Of a stretch of DNA of 64,000 nucleotides, positions 32,292-45,683 are shown in pieces; within the stretch, counting starts at the first letter, position 1, and every line of letters starts with the position of its first letter. The DNA is from Portunus trituberculatus (taxonomy: Eukaryota > Arthropoda > Malacostraca > Decapoda > Portunidae): contig NC_059268.1 of assembly GCF_017591435.1 (NCBI RefSeq), positions 14,161,684 through 14,225,683 of the forward strand. The letters are read 5' to 3'. The notes beneath the pieces were generated by a model. It was given only the letters and a program-made list of their open reading frames with translations, had not been told where the DNA came from and did not search any database. The position numbers and the translations under genes were made by a program.

Positions 32292-32893
32292 AGGTAGGTT
32301 GACTTATGCCATTTTGTGACTGAAATTTTACGTAGGTAGAGTTTCCAACTCAAAATCAGTGGCTATTGACTGGAGAAAGCAGTCGCAAAACAAGACCAAC
32401 AAGTTGCTCTTGTTAGCCGATTTGTGACGTCACAGATTAAGCTTTGAAAATAATTACAGTAAAAAAGATTGCACAAATAATCGTTTGACGAAATAGCGGT
32501 CACTCTACAAAAACTGTTTCCTTCAATGCGGAGTGTTGTTGGAGGTGAGGATGGAAGACTTATCAGGATTTAATTTGATCACAATTGTGCAAAATCTTCT
32601 AAGATTAGTGTGTGATAGACACTTCTTTCTTTCCTTCTACTTAGCCAGGGACACATCCACAAGCATTTTCTTTTCTGTTGACTCTCCCGGTATGCCAAAA
32701 GAAGGGCAACCACAGCTTCAGCATCATCACTGGAGGAAGACATCTTGGCAGATAGCGGATTGTTTACATTCACCTCCCGCCAAGGCGCCAACTAGTCGAT
32801 ACTTTCCAGTGTGACACTCCAACTAGAAGGGATGAGTCGGAAACTCTACCTACATAAGATTTCAGTCACAAATTGGCAAGTGTAAAGCTGCCT
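32292..32893 (-). mobile_element. 602-bp PIF/Harbinger-like element, non-autonomous
   Basis: Target duplication TAA at 32289-32291 and 32894-32896. Terminal inverted repeats start AGGTAGGTTGAC and, from the right end, AGGCAGCTTTAC, and contain the well-kept block TTGTGACTGAAAT...GTAGGTAGAGTTTCC. A 70-residue minus-strand ORF (32791-32579) has the acidic start and the KRKCLWMCPWLSRRKERSVY segment typical of the Harbinger transposase N-terminus; the DDE core is absent. A TGACGTCA palindrome lies at 32425-32432. Confidence 0.85.
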
Positions 32894-32982
32894 TAATTGT
32901 GAGAAAGAGAGGGATGGAGGGGGAGGGAAAGAGGGTGGGTGGGAGGGAAGGAGAGGTGGGGATAGGGGAGTGGGGAAATGGG

Positions 32983-32984
<2 letters not shown>

Positions 32985-33060
<76 letters not shown>
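32985..33060. repeat. (GA)n microsatellite after a G-rich purine tract
   Basis: A purine-only stretch begins at about 32900 (GGGAGG-type) and passes into pure GA to 33060. Confidence 0.96.
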
Positions 33061-33065
<5 letters not shown>

Positions 33066-33483
33066 AGTGATGGTAAAGAAGCTGTACATGCTGCTGTAAA
33101 AGTTCTATAAAAATATATTCTTGAAGCAAGAATCTCAGATTGATGTAATTGTTTGATGTATTACTTGAAGACTAATAAAATACATTTTTCTATGTTATAC
33201 CAATATGACTTACTACATTAACTATTAACTACCTTGGGATGTCTTAGCCAAATAACACTTATGCCAAAGCTCAAGTTTCAGAAAAGAATATACTATATGA
33301 ACTTTAGTTAGCTATTATAAATTCTGAAAAGCTTATTTTATACAATCATTTATTTATGAATGTTTCACTTGACCATGAAATACAAATTAGAAAAAAACTA
33401 ACATGAGAGTGGAAGGGATAGTATTATTCTTAAGTTACAGAAAAATTTTCTTTGTAAACCAGTGACTGAAAATGTCAGAAAAC
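33061..33483. other. Unique AT-rich DNA, nothing recognised
   Basis: No ORF of interest and no repeat structure. Confidence 0.55.
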
Positions 33484-33580
33484 TGTCATTGATGAAGAAG
33501 GGATAGTTGTCTGAAAGGTTGTGTCAAGTTGATAGATGGAAGAACTGAATTTTTGAGGCAATGAACAATACTAGTTTTTT
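33484..33580 (-). mobile_element. Short jockey-like LINE fragment
   Basis: Matches 12216-12300 closely (GGGATAGTTGTCTG, GTCAAGTTGATAGATG, GAATTTTTG). It is a third copy of the fragment family seen at 11.5 and 28.4 kb. Confidence 0.65.
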
Positions 33581-33589
33581 GTTCCAGTC

Positions 33590-33652
33590 AATATTTACCC
33601 AGTTTGCAAGCTGTTTCCAAAACTATGTTTCCTGGTGTGGATAGACCTTAAC
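33590..33652. mobile_element. Solitary MITE terminus related to 5761-6268
   Basis: Reverse complement begins TTAAGGTCTATCCACACCAG and continues GAAACATAGTTTTGGAAAC, the same terminal sequence as the element at 5761-6268. The partner end is not present nearby. Confidence 0.5.
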
Positions 33653-33659
33653 ACTTCTC

Positions 33660-36240
33660 ACAATTCTTGTTACCTCTTCCGCTTTGTATAGTTTGATAGG
33701 TCCTTCTTCCCTTCAATGTGTTCTGGTCTTTCCACTATCTGTAGAAGGAAAGCAATGAGTCCAACACAGGAAACATTATCTATACACCTGAGATACTGCA
33801 TTTCCTCCATGCCTGTACCAGGAACTCTTTCATTGCACTTACTATCCTCTCTTTTTCTCTCTAATTCCTCCCTTGATAAAGGCCTAGCACCGTGAGGACA
33901 CCACCATCATCTTCTAAACTCACTATAATTACTGTTATGTAGCCTATTAACCTGTCTCTCTTCATATCTAACAGTCAATAAGGAAATGCTCTCTAGTCTC
34001 CCTCTCCTCTACGACTGTTACATCCATGCATAAGCTTGTCCCTGTTCCTAGCTTTCACCTTAGGCATTCCTGTTCTTGCCTTCACTAACAGCTTACCACC
34101 GGAGTCTCCTATATGCCAATGGAGTGCCTCAGGTCTCTCCTTCCATTTGTACTATTTTAATATGGTCTTTGTTTCCATCTCTGCCTGCCACCTTTAATAT
34201 TCTGTTGCCTAATACCCACTCTCCATATACCTGACTATTGAACTCCATCACCTTGCATTTCCTGTCACTGTACCTAACATCCCACTCTCGTCCATATATG
34301 CTGGCTACCTGCAGCAACTCCTCCATGTCCTGCTTCCTCTCTGTCATTTGTTCTGTCATCAGTATCAGTATAGGCTAAACATACTAATCTCCTATCCCCA
34401 ACTTTTACACCCTTCTCTGTCATCCTAATTCTTGCTATTAACTCCTCCATGCAGATATTAAATAAGGTTGGTGACATCACATATCCCTGATGCACTCCAA
34501 TATTGTTTCATCTAACTTGTATAGTATACTAATATCTTATATCATGAACTTCACCTCATTTTCCTCATCTATCTTTCTAATTACCAGCACTACCTTCCTG
34601 TCTCCCCCTCTGTGTGCAACTAATGTCAACAGTTTGTTCCTGTCTACCCTATAGTAAGTCTTTTCTTCATCTAAGAAAATCAAATACAGCTCCTTCCCTA
34701 GCTTGTCATTTCTTTCAAAATATTCATACCTATACATTCCCCAGACTGCCTCTACTCTGCCTAAAACTACTCTGTTCTCCAAGGACCATATTTTCTTCCA
34801 TTCAAGACTCAATTTATTTATCACCCATACAAAAACTAATATGGGTCTGTAATTACCAGTGTCCTCCCTTGGCCTTCCTCCTTTGTGTTTAAGTGTGATC
34901 CTAGTCCTGTCCCAATCCTGAGGCACCTCCCCAATCTCTAGTATTTTCTTGAACAGCCCAGTTAGTGCCTGTCTTAATGTTCCCCACCTATAACTCACCT
35001 ATAATGCCATCTGTCCCACCTGCTTTCCTTATCATGATAGCTCTCACTGCTAGAACTGTTTTGCTCCTCTATCTCAATATCTTACATCCCCCGAGATTTA
35101 TTACTGTACACATTTTCTGTTTCTTCCTCCTCCTCCTATCAAATCATCCTGCACCAATACTGCTCCACTATGGCCACCACTTCCTCCTCGCTGCTTGTAT
35201 CCTTGCCATTTACCTTCAGTTTCACCTTGAGTATTGCTGACCCACCCAGGTTTCTCCGTATGGCATCTCAATGCTTATTTTTCTATTTCTCTCTGTGGAA
35301 TATTGTTACAGATCACTGCCTGTTCTCCCTTCCACTTCTCAATCATACTTCTGATGATTGCCAGTGCTTTCTTTGCATCTATATACCTATCCCATGGCTT
35401 TGCTCATTCTATTTCATACCTTCCTCATAATTTTGCCAATCTAGCTAAGTTCCTTTGTTTTCTATTTTCTCTTCCTGTCTCCTAGTGCCTTAGCCTCATC
35501 CCACCCTCCTTTCAGTCTGGTTTTCCCTATCTTTATCTTCTTTATATCCATTGTCATCTTTGCTGGCACCCTATGTTCTGCTTGAAGTCACACTCCCGTT
35601 CACTTAGTGTTCTTCCTACCTCCTCTTTCTCACCTGGCAGGATTTCTTTCATATCTCTGCAGTACTTCACCCAGTTTACTTTCATTAAGTCCCACTTCAC
35701 TTTCCAGTTTTCTACACTTCATTCCTGTCTTCTGTACATCTCCTGGTCTTCCCACAGGTAATGCCTATTATGAAGGGGTCTGAAATATCAATTACTTCAT
35801 TTTCCATATCCTACATTCCTGTTGTTCTACCTGTTCATTCACCATGATGTAATCTATTGCCAACTCACTTCTCTCTCCATTTCACAGGATTTTCCAACTC
35901 CCAGTTCTTGATCCTCATTCCCAGGTCGGCAGCAAAATCTAGGATTAGCTGCCCATTTCGTTTCACTGTCTCCCCCCCATTAACCCTGTGTGTCCATTTT
36001 GATCATCCATTATAACCCATTTTTGTCCTCCTCTCTCCTTCAAGTTAGCCACTGCCTCAAAGTTTCTTGTTATCCTCATCATTCCCCCGGCTCTCCACCA
36101 CTGTCACAGAGCATAGGACTCCTTTTCTTTTGCTTGTCTACCTCTGCTATAACTACCCTGCCTCCTTCACAAGTCACTGCTGTCATGCCACCCTGTCTCT
36201 ACTCCTATCACAACATAATCCCTCCCTTCTATCAATAACC
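33660..36240 (-). mobile_element. Degraded LINE with endonuclease and RT remnants (third LINE type)
   Basis: On the minus strand: endonuclease-like sequence with many stops (about 36230-35000), RT from 34998 (GEVPQDWDRTRITLKHKGG, GNYRPI), then VMSPTLFNICMEELIARIR (34495-34420), a mutated YADD box (LAYTDTDD), and YGREWDVRYSDRKCKVMEF (34310-34240). Past the RT, to about 33660, is a stop-broken C-terminal region. RT wording differs from the CR1-like copies, so this is another clade. Confidence 0.75.
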
Positions 36241-36597
36241 TCCACCTTCCCTCACTTCATCCGCCGCTTGTATTCAGGAAGGCATGCAGCATCTCTCCTT
36301 GCCGTGCTCCTCCTAGTGGTGAGCTCACTGCATCACATTTCAGGCTACCCATATCTTGCTCGGGGACCGGCACTCCAGCACCTTAGTTCTTATAACAGCA
36401 TTTTCGTTGCCTTTGGTCGGTTTCCCGCCTACATGGAGAAAAGTTTAGCGGTACACGAGAAGCAACCGCCATGTCACCGGCTAATTGTATTTTTCCCTAT
36501 AAACAAGCGTGGTGAGGACACGAGCATTTCCTCTCGTTCTCTTTCAGTCTAGCTTGATGATAACCGTCCTTAAAATAATATAATTGTAACCTATACC
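36241..36597. other. Unassigned sequence after the LINE
   Basis: GC-richer stretch with an open plus-strand frame to about 36552 that is mostly antisense to the LINE. No family recognised. Confidence 0.4.
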
Positions 36598-36870
36598 TCC
36601 TATAATATGAACATCTGTAAGTACTCCAACCTTGTATTTTCCGCCGTATTTGACCGGTATGTCACTGCACAGATATCCACTCACCTCAAGATCCTCTATA
36701 GAAATGGCGACGTTCCACTCACTTGGGTATAACTAACAAGTAATACTTTCTATAATATGAACATCCATACCCCAATCTTGATTTCTCCGTCGTACCTAAT
36801 CAATGTCACTTGCACTCTCCTCCGGATTCCCTACAGAAATGGCGACGTTCTAGTCATTGGGTACTGCAGT
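36598..36870. repeat. Diverged direct duplication of about 140-150 bp
   Basis: TATAATATGAACATC occurs at about 36600 and 36751, and AGAAATGGCGACGTTC at about 36699 and 36835; the sequence between is alignable with indels. Two copies only. Function unknown. Confidence 0.6.
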
Positions 36871-37457
36871 AGCCAATAAATGAGATAAAACTATAAGCAC
36901 TAAGAATCATTCTGACAAGAGGGTTGAATAGTAAACTGGAAACAAAATTTGATCGGAATCCTTTCCTAAAACGATTCGGTTGTGATTCGATTCAGATATG
37001 TCTTCCTCAGAGAGGACCGATTTTTTTTCCGTATCACATCAATGCATTCAAACTAAACCATTGGGGATAAAATACCTAAATCTTCGAAGTACTATAGAAG
37101 AAACATAATAAAATGTATTCGTACAATCATAAATAAGACACCGTTTCACTGCTAAAATATAAGTAGAGTTTGTAGGAGACTTCTATGAACTTCTATGAGG
37201 ATTGAGGTGCGCCATAACGATTTGAGATATGATTCAAATAACTTATCCAGAAATACATCTGTCGATGTAGCACATAAAACTGTGATTTACCATACAAAAT
37301 GAGTTCACATCAATATAATTCACTACAGTAGAGACAGTAAACCATGTTACTGGAATATACAGTACAAGCATCCAAACAATAACGCGAATCAAGTGTTCCT
37401 GAAAGTTTGAAGCTTCATACCTGGCTGGTTCACACGATTGTTTTTATGTGTTATGTT

Positions 37458-37506
<49 letters not shown>

Positions 37507-38675
37507 TTACCCAAAAATCGATAAAACCTAATTGTTGCATGGCTTCATTGGGGCAGCAAAAACTTGACCGAAACTGTAGATGTCCACATCTACTTTTTGC
37601 TGCACTAGTGGGTGGCAGAATTAATCACATTTCTATATTGGGAATTTTCTGTTAATTTTACTCAGCTCGGAGACAAATTAGCGACTGTCGTGTCCAAAAA
37701 GTTAAATATAATTTATACAAAGGGTTTCTACAAAAATATACATTGACCGAGACTAGAGCTAATGATTCCACATATGTATGTATATCCACTTCTGTAAAGT
37801 CATCACTCGGGTGGATATGTGCAAGGTAAGTCAAATTGCTCAAAGTAATCGATGATGACATAAAAAACCGGAAAGCCATGACTTCATCAGCTCTGTCCCA
37901 GGCCATGCCGTCCACTTACTGCCACTCTGGTTGTTAATTTGTTTCTACGAGTAGGTAGAAATTTCTTGTATCTCTCCTGTGAGGATTCTTAGATATTTGA
38001 GTTGCATACTTCTTTAGCGGAACATCTGTGTACAGGAAATGTGTAATGTCCAACATGACTCATTCAGTTCTGAATAGCGACCTGGCGGTGATTGCGCCAC
38101 GGTAGAGGTAAAGCAATCTTGCCAGGAAGGTTTTCGCACTTTGTAGGTACGTACCTTAAATTGTGACGACAAATATTACTGTGTTAAATAAACCATCAAC
38201 ATATCATGCAATTATAACGGAGGAGAATCCCACAGCAACTATGTTCGGTAGGATACAGTGTATAAGCTTTGTTGCCATGAAAATAAGGTTGAAAATGACG
38301 GCTTACTGTGCAGGCAACAGTGCTACTGATGACGGTGGTGATAGTGCGTGGAGGGTGAAAGTAATGGTGTTCACCCATTCCAACTAATACTGTAGCATCA
38401 TGCCTGGCCAACTTACGACATGTTTGCCCCAGGTGACGCACACACATGCTACGTGGGGGTGCATTGCGTATTGCTCTTCCAAAAATCCCGAACTTTCTTT
38501 TTTTTTTTCTCTTTTTTTCATTGATCTTTAATCATAACATACATTATAAAACAAAAAGTTATCGCTAAGTAAACACATTTAGCAGTCAACAACTGATGGA
38601 ATAAAAAGAAGCACTTCCATAACTCTTCATTGACCAAAGCGCCCACCTAACCTAACCTAGCCTGCAGCATGATTT

Positions 38676-38736
<61 letters not shown>

Positions 38737-39640
38737 AGCATATGAAATTTTCACGCTTCATCATTACGACTGATGATGAAATCAGAAATTACTGAGAAGG
38801 ATGAAACACCAGCAGCAACAGCAGCAGGTTGCGCGCTTACACAATCAAAGAAGGAAAAATTCATAGGTGCTCCTGTAGCCACGTTCCACTAACAGTTGGT
38901 GAAGGTTTCTATGGTCGTTGTGCTTTAGTGATCCTACACATTTGCGTACACCAAATAATTTGGTGAGATGACGAAGCATTAGTTTTACGAGCTAACTGCG
39001 CTAAACTCAAGCAAAGCACAAGATGATGCCTGAGCTAAATATTAAACCACTACCAAGGCAACTAGTAAAAGCAATCAATTGCAGCAATTTTTCGGCACAA
39101 CAATAAGGTCTTCCACAACTGACAACTACTTTGGTAATTGCTAGTTAGCGCATTCAGCTGCCACAACTTAAGTTTCAAAATAGGACTTTCACACAGTGGC
39201 ATTAGCTGCAACCACAGCCCGTAACCACTCAGTAACTCAGGGCTTCGTAAAGAAAGGTTAATATGACTTGCATGAAGTATAAGGATATCAACATGTTAAT
39301 GAATGTATCACGATGCCTGTGAATGATAAAATGACAAGATCCGACCTGAAAACGCAGTTAAAAATTTGCTCGTTCGCGCATAAATGGTTACACGAAATTT
39401 GACAAAATTCTCTCCACTCTTGTAAACAACATGGAACGCACATATGTTCTTCCACTCATGTTGCATCTATCCTATGCGTGCAACAGGGCAAAATGATAGT
39501 CGCGAAAAGCTGTGCCAACAAACTTGCTATCAAAGGGAATCACTGGATACAACCAACTACCACGTGTGAGGAAGGGGCGTCTTCAAAGATCGGAACGAGC
39601 AGCGCCTGACCGTTATACTTACTGTGAGAAAGAGAAAAAA

Positions 39641-39679
<39 letters not shown>

Positions 39680-40037
39680 AAGTAGTAATGGTGGTGGTTG
39701 TGTTTGAATGATTACTATCTATCATCGTCAGAGTAAATATTGCTGAAAGTGTGGAAGAACAGACTTATGCCGTAGATGAACAAGAATATTTATAATCTAC
39801 CGATGTTCCATACTTTGGAGGTACATTGATGGTACCAGGCAGCTCGTCGCTCTGTAAAGTGAGGAAGAGAAAGCAAGGTTCACTTCAAGGTTGGAGGGTG
39901 CAGTGCGAAGGGAGGAGGCGGTGCGGACGTGACCCGAGACACATAACTTATACTGAGACTGTGAAATGTGAAAACCTCATCGTCATGCCATATGCCATTA
40001 ACCATAGTGAGATGTTATCGCCTGACTATATGACTAA

Positions 40038-40070
<33 letters not shown>

Positions 40071-41793
40071 TTCTTTTTTGAGATGAAGAAGTAGTAGAAA
40101 AAAAGTGTTGTTCTTCAGTGAAACTTAAAACATGCTGTGAAACACTCATGGCAGCAGATTATTTCCCTTACCAAGGCAACACAAGGAAGCGTAAATGTAG
40201 TAACCTAGATAATGCAGTGACCATGCCCCAGAATTTGAGAGAATAGCCCCATAACCATCAAGGTCACAGATAGGGAACCTAAGTACTGACCATACAGCTT
40301 AGCAACGCAAGATCAACGTCCCAACGCCTTCGCCGACTTTGATTAAGTAACGTTAGAAATGAAAGCAGAAGCCAAGATGTCCTGTACCATGGTATACGGT
40401 AAAGATCTTTTTGATTAATCTTACAAATCATGATAGATAAAAACTAATACCTACTCGCTGTGAGAAAGCTAATCAGCACATGATCAAAGGTCTCTCCATC
40501 TTTACCAGTTTATAATGTAAAGGTAAAACTGAAAAAAAGAAAAGAAAATGCTAAACTGCGCTATGCCACGGCGGGCTTTGTGGATCTTGTACTTCGTGAT
40601 GCAGGCATATGCTGTGGAACACAAGACCAGTTGTTACACTCCTATTACAACAATATGCGCTTCCTGCATCTACGCCAATGAATTATTCATCTTCCATAAA
40701 AACAAATTTCTTCTATAAACAGAGTACTGGCTGTTGCCATGCTGACAAGAAGTCCTGACCATTGAAGATCTAATGGACTCGTGTCAGTGATACATTTCCT
40801 TACTGATGCGATGCAGCGGCTTGTTCGTTTGACACTTGACAAAAACCAGGCCGCCATATGCACTGCCAAGTTTGTGCAATCTGTCATTATATAAAAAAAA
40901 AAAAAAAAAAATGTGAAGAGACTAAGAAATATACATAATCTAAATCAAACAAAAACTTTCTTTTTCTGTTCTTCCTCCACGAAAACGACTTTGAGAATAT
41001 AAAAGGAAACTTTGCATGAGAGAAATAAAAGAATGAAAATTCAGATAACTTCTGGTCACTCATGGCCAAGTTGGAGGTTTGTCCTTAAATACACAAAATA
41101 CGGCATGCAGCACCCTCAAGAGAGTTACGTGCGAAGCTGCACATCATCCATCCATCCATCCCAGCAAGGGGAGCTCCCGGCAACACCCCTGCTGGGTACT
41201 TCAGTCGCCCAAATCACGACCACTTTTTTGCAGAATGTGTGTTGCCTTTGTGAAGCAGCAGAAAAGACGATGTGAAATTCTAAATCTTGTTATAGTACTA
41301 AATATAAGAGAAATTACAAAAGATGCCAAAATAGTTTTATTTATTACCATTATTTTTTTTTTCGTAAGGATTCTTGAGTAGGAGGCAAGACAAAAGTAAT
41401 CTCATAAAGCGAGCATCATATCAACTTCAGTGCATCTACTACTAAGCGCCGATTCAGAATTAAGACATTTAAATATTTATAAGTACGTATTATTATACAC
41501 TAAAGATTTTTTTTTTTTTTTTTTTCGTGCGCTTTGTGCTTTCCTTGCATCTCCCGCAGCGAACCAACAGACATCCGACCCCACACTCCTGAAAGGCGAC
41601 AGGGAATAGTCACGTGCTGTAAATGTTTGTAATCCCTGCACTTTTTTTCCTGCATCACGGCTGCTTTAAAGGAAAGAAAACTCAGGTTACGCCGATGGTT
41701 AAGGAAAAGGATGCAGGGTACTTCCATGAGCATTTCTATATAAATTAATACTAGTTGTGGTAGGTTTAGATAAATTTGAATTGGTTTTCGATA

Positions 41794-41803
<10 letters not shown>
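36871..41803. other. Unique DNA with microsatellites, no gene recognised
   Basis: Holds (GA)n at 37460-37502, (CA)n at 38680-38734, (AGT)n at 39643-39683, (TC)n at 40041-40069 and oligo-A/T runs at 40893-40911 and 41509-41525. CCTAACCTAACC at 38646 is too short to be telomeric. No ORF shows family features; one weak terminal-exon-like segment on the minus strand at 39543-39631 was rejected. Confidence 0.5.
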
Positions 41804-41849
<46 letters not shown>

Positions 41850-41854
41850 CGTCA

Positions 41855-41924
<70 letters not shown>

Positions 41925-42064
41925 AAGAGAAGAGAAGAGAAGAGAAGAGAAGAGAAGAGAAGAGAAGAGAAGAGAAGAGAAGAAGAAGAAGAAGAAGAAG
42001 AAGAAGAAGAGGAGGAGGAGGAGGATAACGACAACAACAATAACAACAACAACAACAACAACAG
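41804..42064. repeat. Compound repeat (TC)n-spacer-(GA)n-(AGAAG)n-(AAG)n-(AGG)n-(ACA)n
   Basis: About 43 bp of TC, a 12-base spacer (CACGTCATAATG), about 60 bp of GA, then 12 AGAAG units, AAG, AGG and ACA runs. The TC and GA arms are complementary and could form a hairpin of some 20 base pairs. Confidence 0.95.
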
Positions 42065-42708
42065 AGGGGGCGACACACTATGTAGCTAGGGCAGAGAGGT
42101 GAGCCTGGTGAGTCAGTGACCCGGGATAGTTGTGGTGGTGGTGGAAGGCGGGTCTTGACAGTGACAGGGCCTCACAGGCTTGGACAGGGGTGACGCACAC
42201 AAGAGAGGGCGAAAGGGCAGCAACACGCTCTGCACAGGTTACTGAGCTAAGATGGCATGCACAGGTTCTCCAAGGAGCGTCAGTGTCGTTGGTCAAATAA
42301 AAATTGTACCGATTTCTGGGTCTCTTATGGATCAAAGCAGGATGTGAGGACATCAATCCCTTTCATTTAAAGATGACATGCCCACAGAGAGTTACCAGAG
42401 TCCCGGCAACCTTCTTGTCCCAATACGCCTAAAGGAGATGGAACACAAAGAAAACTGCTGGGATGGTGTTCGTGTGTTCAAGATTACTCACTTACGTTTC
42501 TTGTACATTCCAGTGATTGAAATGATGCACATAACTAATCACGCTGGCTTGTAGCGAAGATGCAACATTAGTGAACAGTTGCTGTTAATGCCGAGCTGAG
42601 GGTGGAGCACGGAGAAAACTAAAGGCAACCACGGTCCATGCAACGCGCTTTACCTTTCCGCTCCTCAACACTTCATGATCTCCATTCTTCTTGAAAGGAT
42701 CTAGCTAA

Positions 42709-42797
<89 letters not shown>

Positions 42798-44458
42798 ACG
42801 ATATAAATCTAATCAAGAAACTTTCATTAAGGCCATCTAAGGAATAAGTCAACCATTTAACAGTACGGGAATAGCTAAAGAGAATCACTTAATAAACAAA
42901 GAAACCCGTTTTTGTCGACAATCCTCACAGCTTCACCGTCTTATACTGAGTATTACAAGTACGTTCAATAATCGTAATATCTTTAAAACAAGTTTGCGAA
43001 GAAAATATACCGCAGTCACAATCTTTCATTTGATCAATTCGTCTTCGTTACGATCCAGAAAAGACGTAACACTCATACAACATCGCACTACAAAATGTTT
43101 TAAAAATGTATTGCATCCTATTGTTTCCCAACTATAGGTAATATTTCTTAATAAGTTCTTTATTTCTTTTTATTTGAATAGTTTGTCTTTACTTGCTAAG
43201 TTTTAATTAATTCTCAAATTCTTCTGTCAGAGAGCTCCGACTCGACCGCCCATGCTTCACATATTATTATTATGTTATCCTACAGTTTAATATATAGTGT
43301 GAAATTTATGGCAACAAAGCTACTTTACTTTATCCCAGAAGAAAAACCGATGAAAATCAATGGTACCTTATATGGTGGAAGAAGGTAAACTTGGACACGT
43401 TAAGCAAATACACAAAATCAATACGCATAGTCGTGGTCAGATGTCAAGTGACGCAATACATTTCCTTCCACTGTGTTCTGAGCCTTTCCACAATCTTGCG
43501 TTCTCTGATAAGAATCTACAGTCCGGTTTTCTATGGAGCTCACCAGTAGATGAGATGACTTGACACAGAGGGAATGCACAAAACACTGTGGAAATGAGTA
43601 CAGCAGATCACTTGACTTCTTAGAAAGACAGTGCCTAAGCATAGACGGTTGGGACTGAGCGATTGTTTTTTTACGATGTAGTGTTCCCCGCTCACTCCTC
43701 GGATATAATCTCCTGAAGGCATTTTTCCCAACGCTGGCTCGTATTTCAGAGTATCGGGTTATAATAACGAATTACTGACCAAAAACCATTGTTGTTAATG
43801 TTTTACGTTGAGTTAGATAACGAAGATCGGTAAATGAAGGTAAAAGGGGACCGGTGGAATGAAGAATGCCCGTGGGAAGAAAGGGGTCATGGTAATAAAG
43901 TCAAGGACGGAGCGAAAAAAGAAATCCGCAAAAAAAGGAAAGAAAAAAAATGTTCTTGAGGAAACAAGTCTCGGGGATAAAGTCATAGGGAAAATGTCAC
44001 CAAGTCATGGGATGAAACTTAAACGTTCTATACCTGTGATGAGTAATTGGGGAAAATACGTGCAATGATCGATGTTTGGTTCCTGAATAAAAGGTCAACT
44101 CGGATCGTTAAGCTAATGTGTAAAGTCGATAACGAGCAACCATCTCTTTCAACGTTTTCTCTCTGGGACAGCCCGATCACCGCAGTATATATAGGAGTCT
44201 GAGGATGGCAGGACGAGTATTAAATGAAAAAGAATTACTTTCTACCAAAGCGCAAGATCCATTGAAAGCTGTAAGTCTCTTCAGCGGCGTCTCTGTGATT
44301 CTAGTGACCGTAATAAGGATTCTGAACTATTAATGAGAGAAGTAAAAGAGAGAACATAACTAATGATTTGTATGGGACATGAAATAAATAAGTAAATGAA
44401 TAAATAAAACACTTTCCTTGACAGAACAAAACAGAAATTACGGGGTGTGCTACACATT
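42065..44458. other. Unique DNA with one large (GA)n tract, no gene recognised
   Basis: (GA)n at 42714-42794. The rest is unique, moderately AT-rich, without recognisable coding or transposon sequence. Confidence 0.5.
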
Positions 44459-44459
44459 C

Positions 44460-44497
<38 letters not shown>

Positions 44498-44502
44498 CTA
44501 CA

Positions 44503-44542
<40 letters not shown>

Positions 44543-44596
44543 ATAATAATAATAATAATAATTATTATTATTATAATAATATTACTACTACTGCTG

Positions 44597-44667
<71 letters not shown>

Positions 44668-44669
44668 CA
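44459..44669. repeat. Compound trinucleotide array (ACA)(CTA)(TAA)(TTA)(CTA)(CTG)
   Basis: A 210-bp run of trinucleotide units changing by single-base steps. The poly-Gln, poly-Leu and poly-Ser frames here are artefacts. Confidence 0.95.
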
Positions 44670-45344
44670 TAACATCAACATTATCAACAAACGAAAGATG
44701 GAATTGGATGAGAAAATGAGAAGTTAATGAAGAACAGAAGTCATCGAGAGTGGAGTGGAGAGCCTGACAAGTCTACGAGGCAAGCAACTGGCAGCGTTTG
44801 TCTTGTAACATAAAGCACGTTTGCTGACCCATTTTACCGCTAACTAAAACATTTCCGTATTTTCTCATTTGATCAAAGTTTAACACTACAATTTTGCCAC
44901 AATTTTACGAAGCTATTGGTATTGATGTTGCTGGTGGTGATGATGGTGGTGGTGTTCTAGATCTAGAGACGGATCAGCGAAGTAATCTCAGGAATGAGCA
45001 GAGGAAGTGAACTTCTCTAGGTAGCTCTGGGTGAACAAAGTGGCTGGGCATCGCGGTGCACGTGCAGACAGCGATCAATAGCCTGCTTCCGTTCCTCGCG
45101 CCGTCAGGACGCAGACAGTTGCTGGGCAGGAATCTCTTGCCTCAAACCGCGCACCATTGCCACCGTGCATTCCGAGACACGTGGTCTGCTGAGCATCCAC
45201 ACCAGCTTGAGCCAGTACGAACCGACAACCAGTACAAATATGACTGGGTCATCCTTCGAGGAAATGTTGTCAAGGGCAGTTACGTGAAAAAATGAAATCA
45301 CACAGGAAAACTACATGAACTCAGGGATTTGGCAGTCCCTGTAC

Positions 45345-45395
<51 letters not shown>

Positions 45396-45576
45396 TCATA
45401 GGTAATATTCGCATAAAGCTTCCTACTGACTCACTATCATGCCAATATCTAAGTCCATACCAGTCATATAGTCCGATTCTTGCATACAGTTTCCAGATTA
45501 AAAAAAGTTTTCTTATAATTATGAAAATGCAAATTGGTGCTATGTTATTTTTGCTATTTGGCGATGCTGCTTTGCA

Positions 45577-45683
45577 GAGAGCTGCGGTGCGTGAAGTACC
45601 TTGGGATGTGGGACAAGGAGGCGGTGTGCAAGAAGTGCAAAAGAGAGGAGGGAGCTCGGAGGATGCAGAGGGAGGGCGGGAGG
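45577..45683 (+). CDS. Possible internal exon of unknown gene (low confidence)
   Basis: A stop-free segment between an acceptor-like GCTGCTTTGCAG and a donor-like GGGAGG|GTAAGA. In one frame it reads RELRCVKYLGMWDKEAVCKK and onward with three Cys (CVK...CKKC) and a basic end. Higher GC than its surroundings. No homologous family recognised and no partner exon found, so it could be chance. Confidence 0.2.

Noticed and set aside
34614..36552. Series of + strand ORFs at 34.6-36.5 kb
   Set aside because: They are antisense shadows of the degraded LINE on the minus strand.
39543..39631. Minus-strand terminal-exon-like segment with acceptor tttctcacag
   Set aside because: Only about 28 codons, no partner exon and no recognised family; the pyrimidine tract is part of a simple repeat.
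41757..42102. Glu/Arg- and Lys-rich ORFs at the compound repeat
   Set aside because: Produced by GA, AGAAG and AAG repeats.
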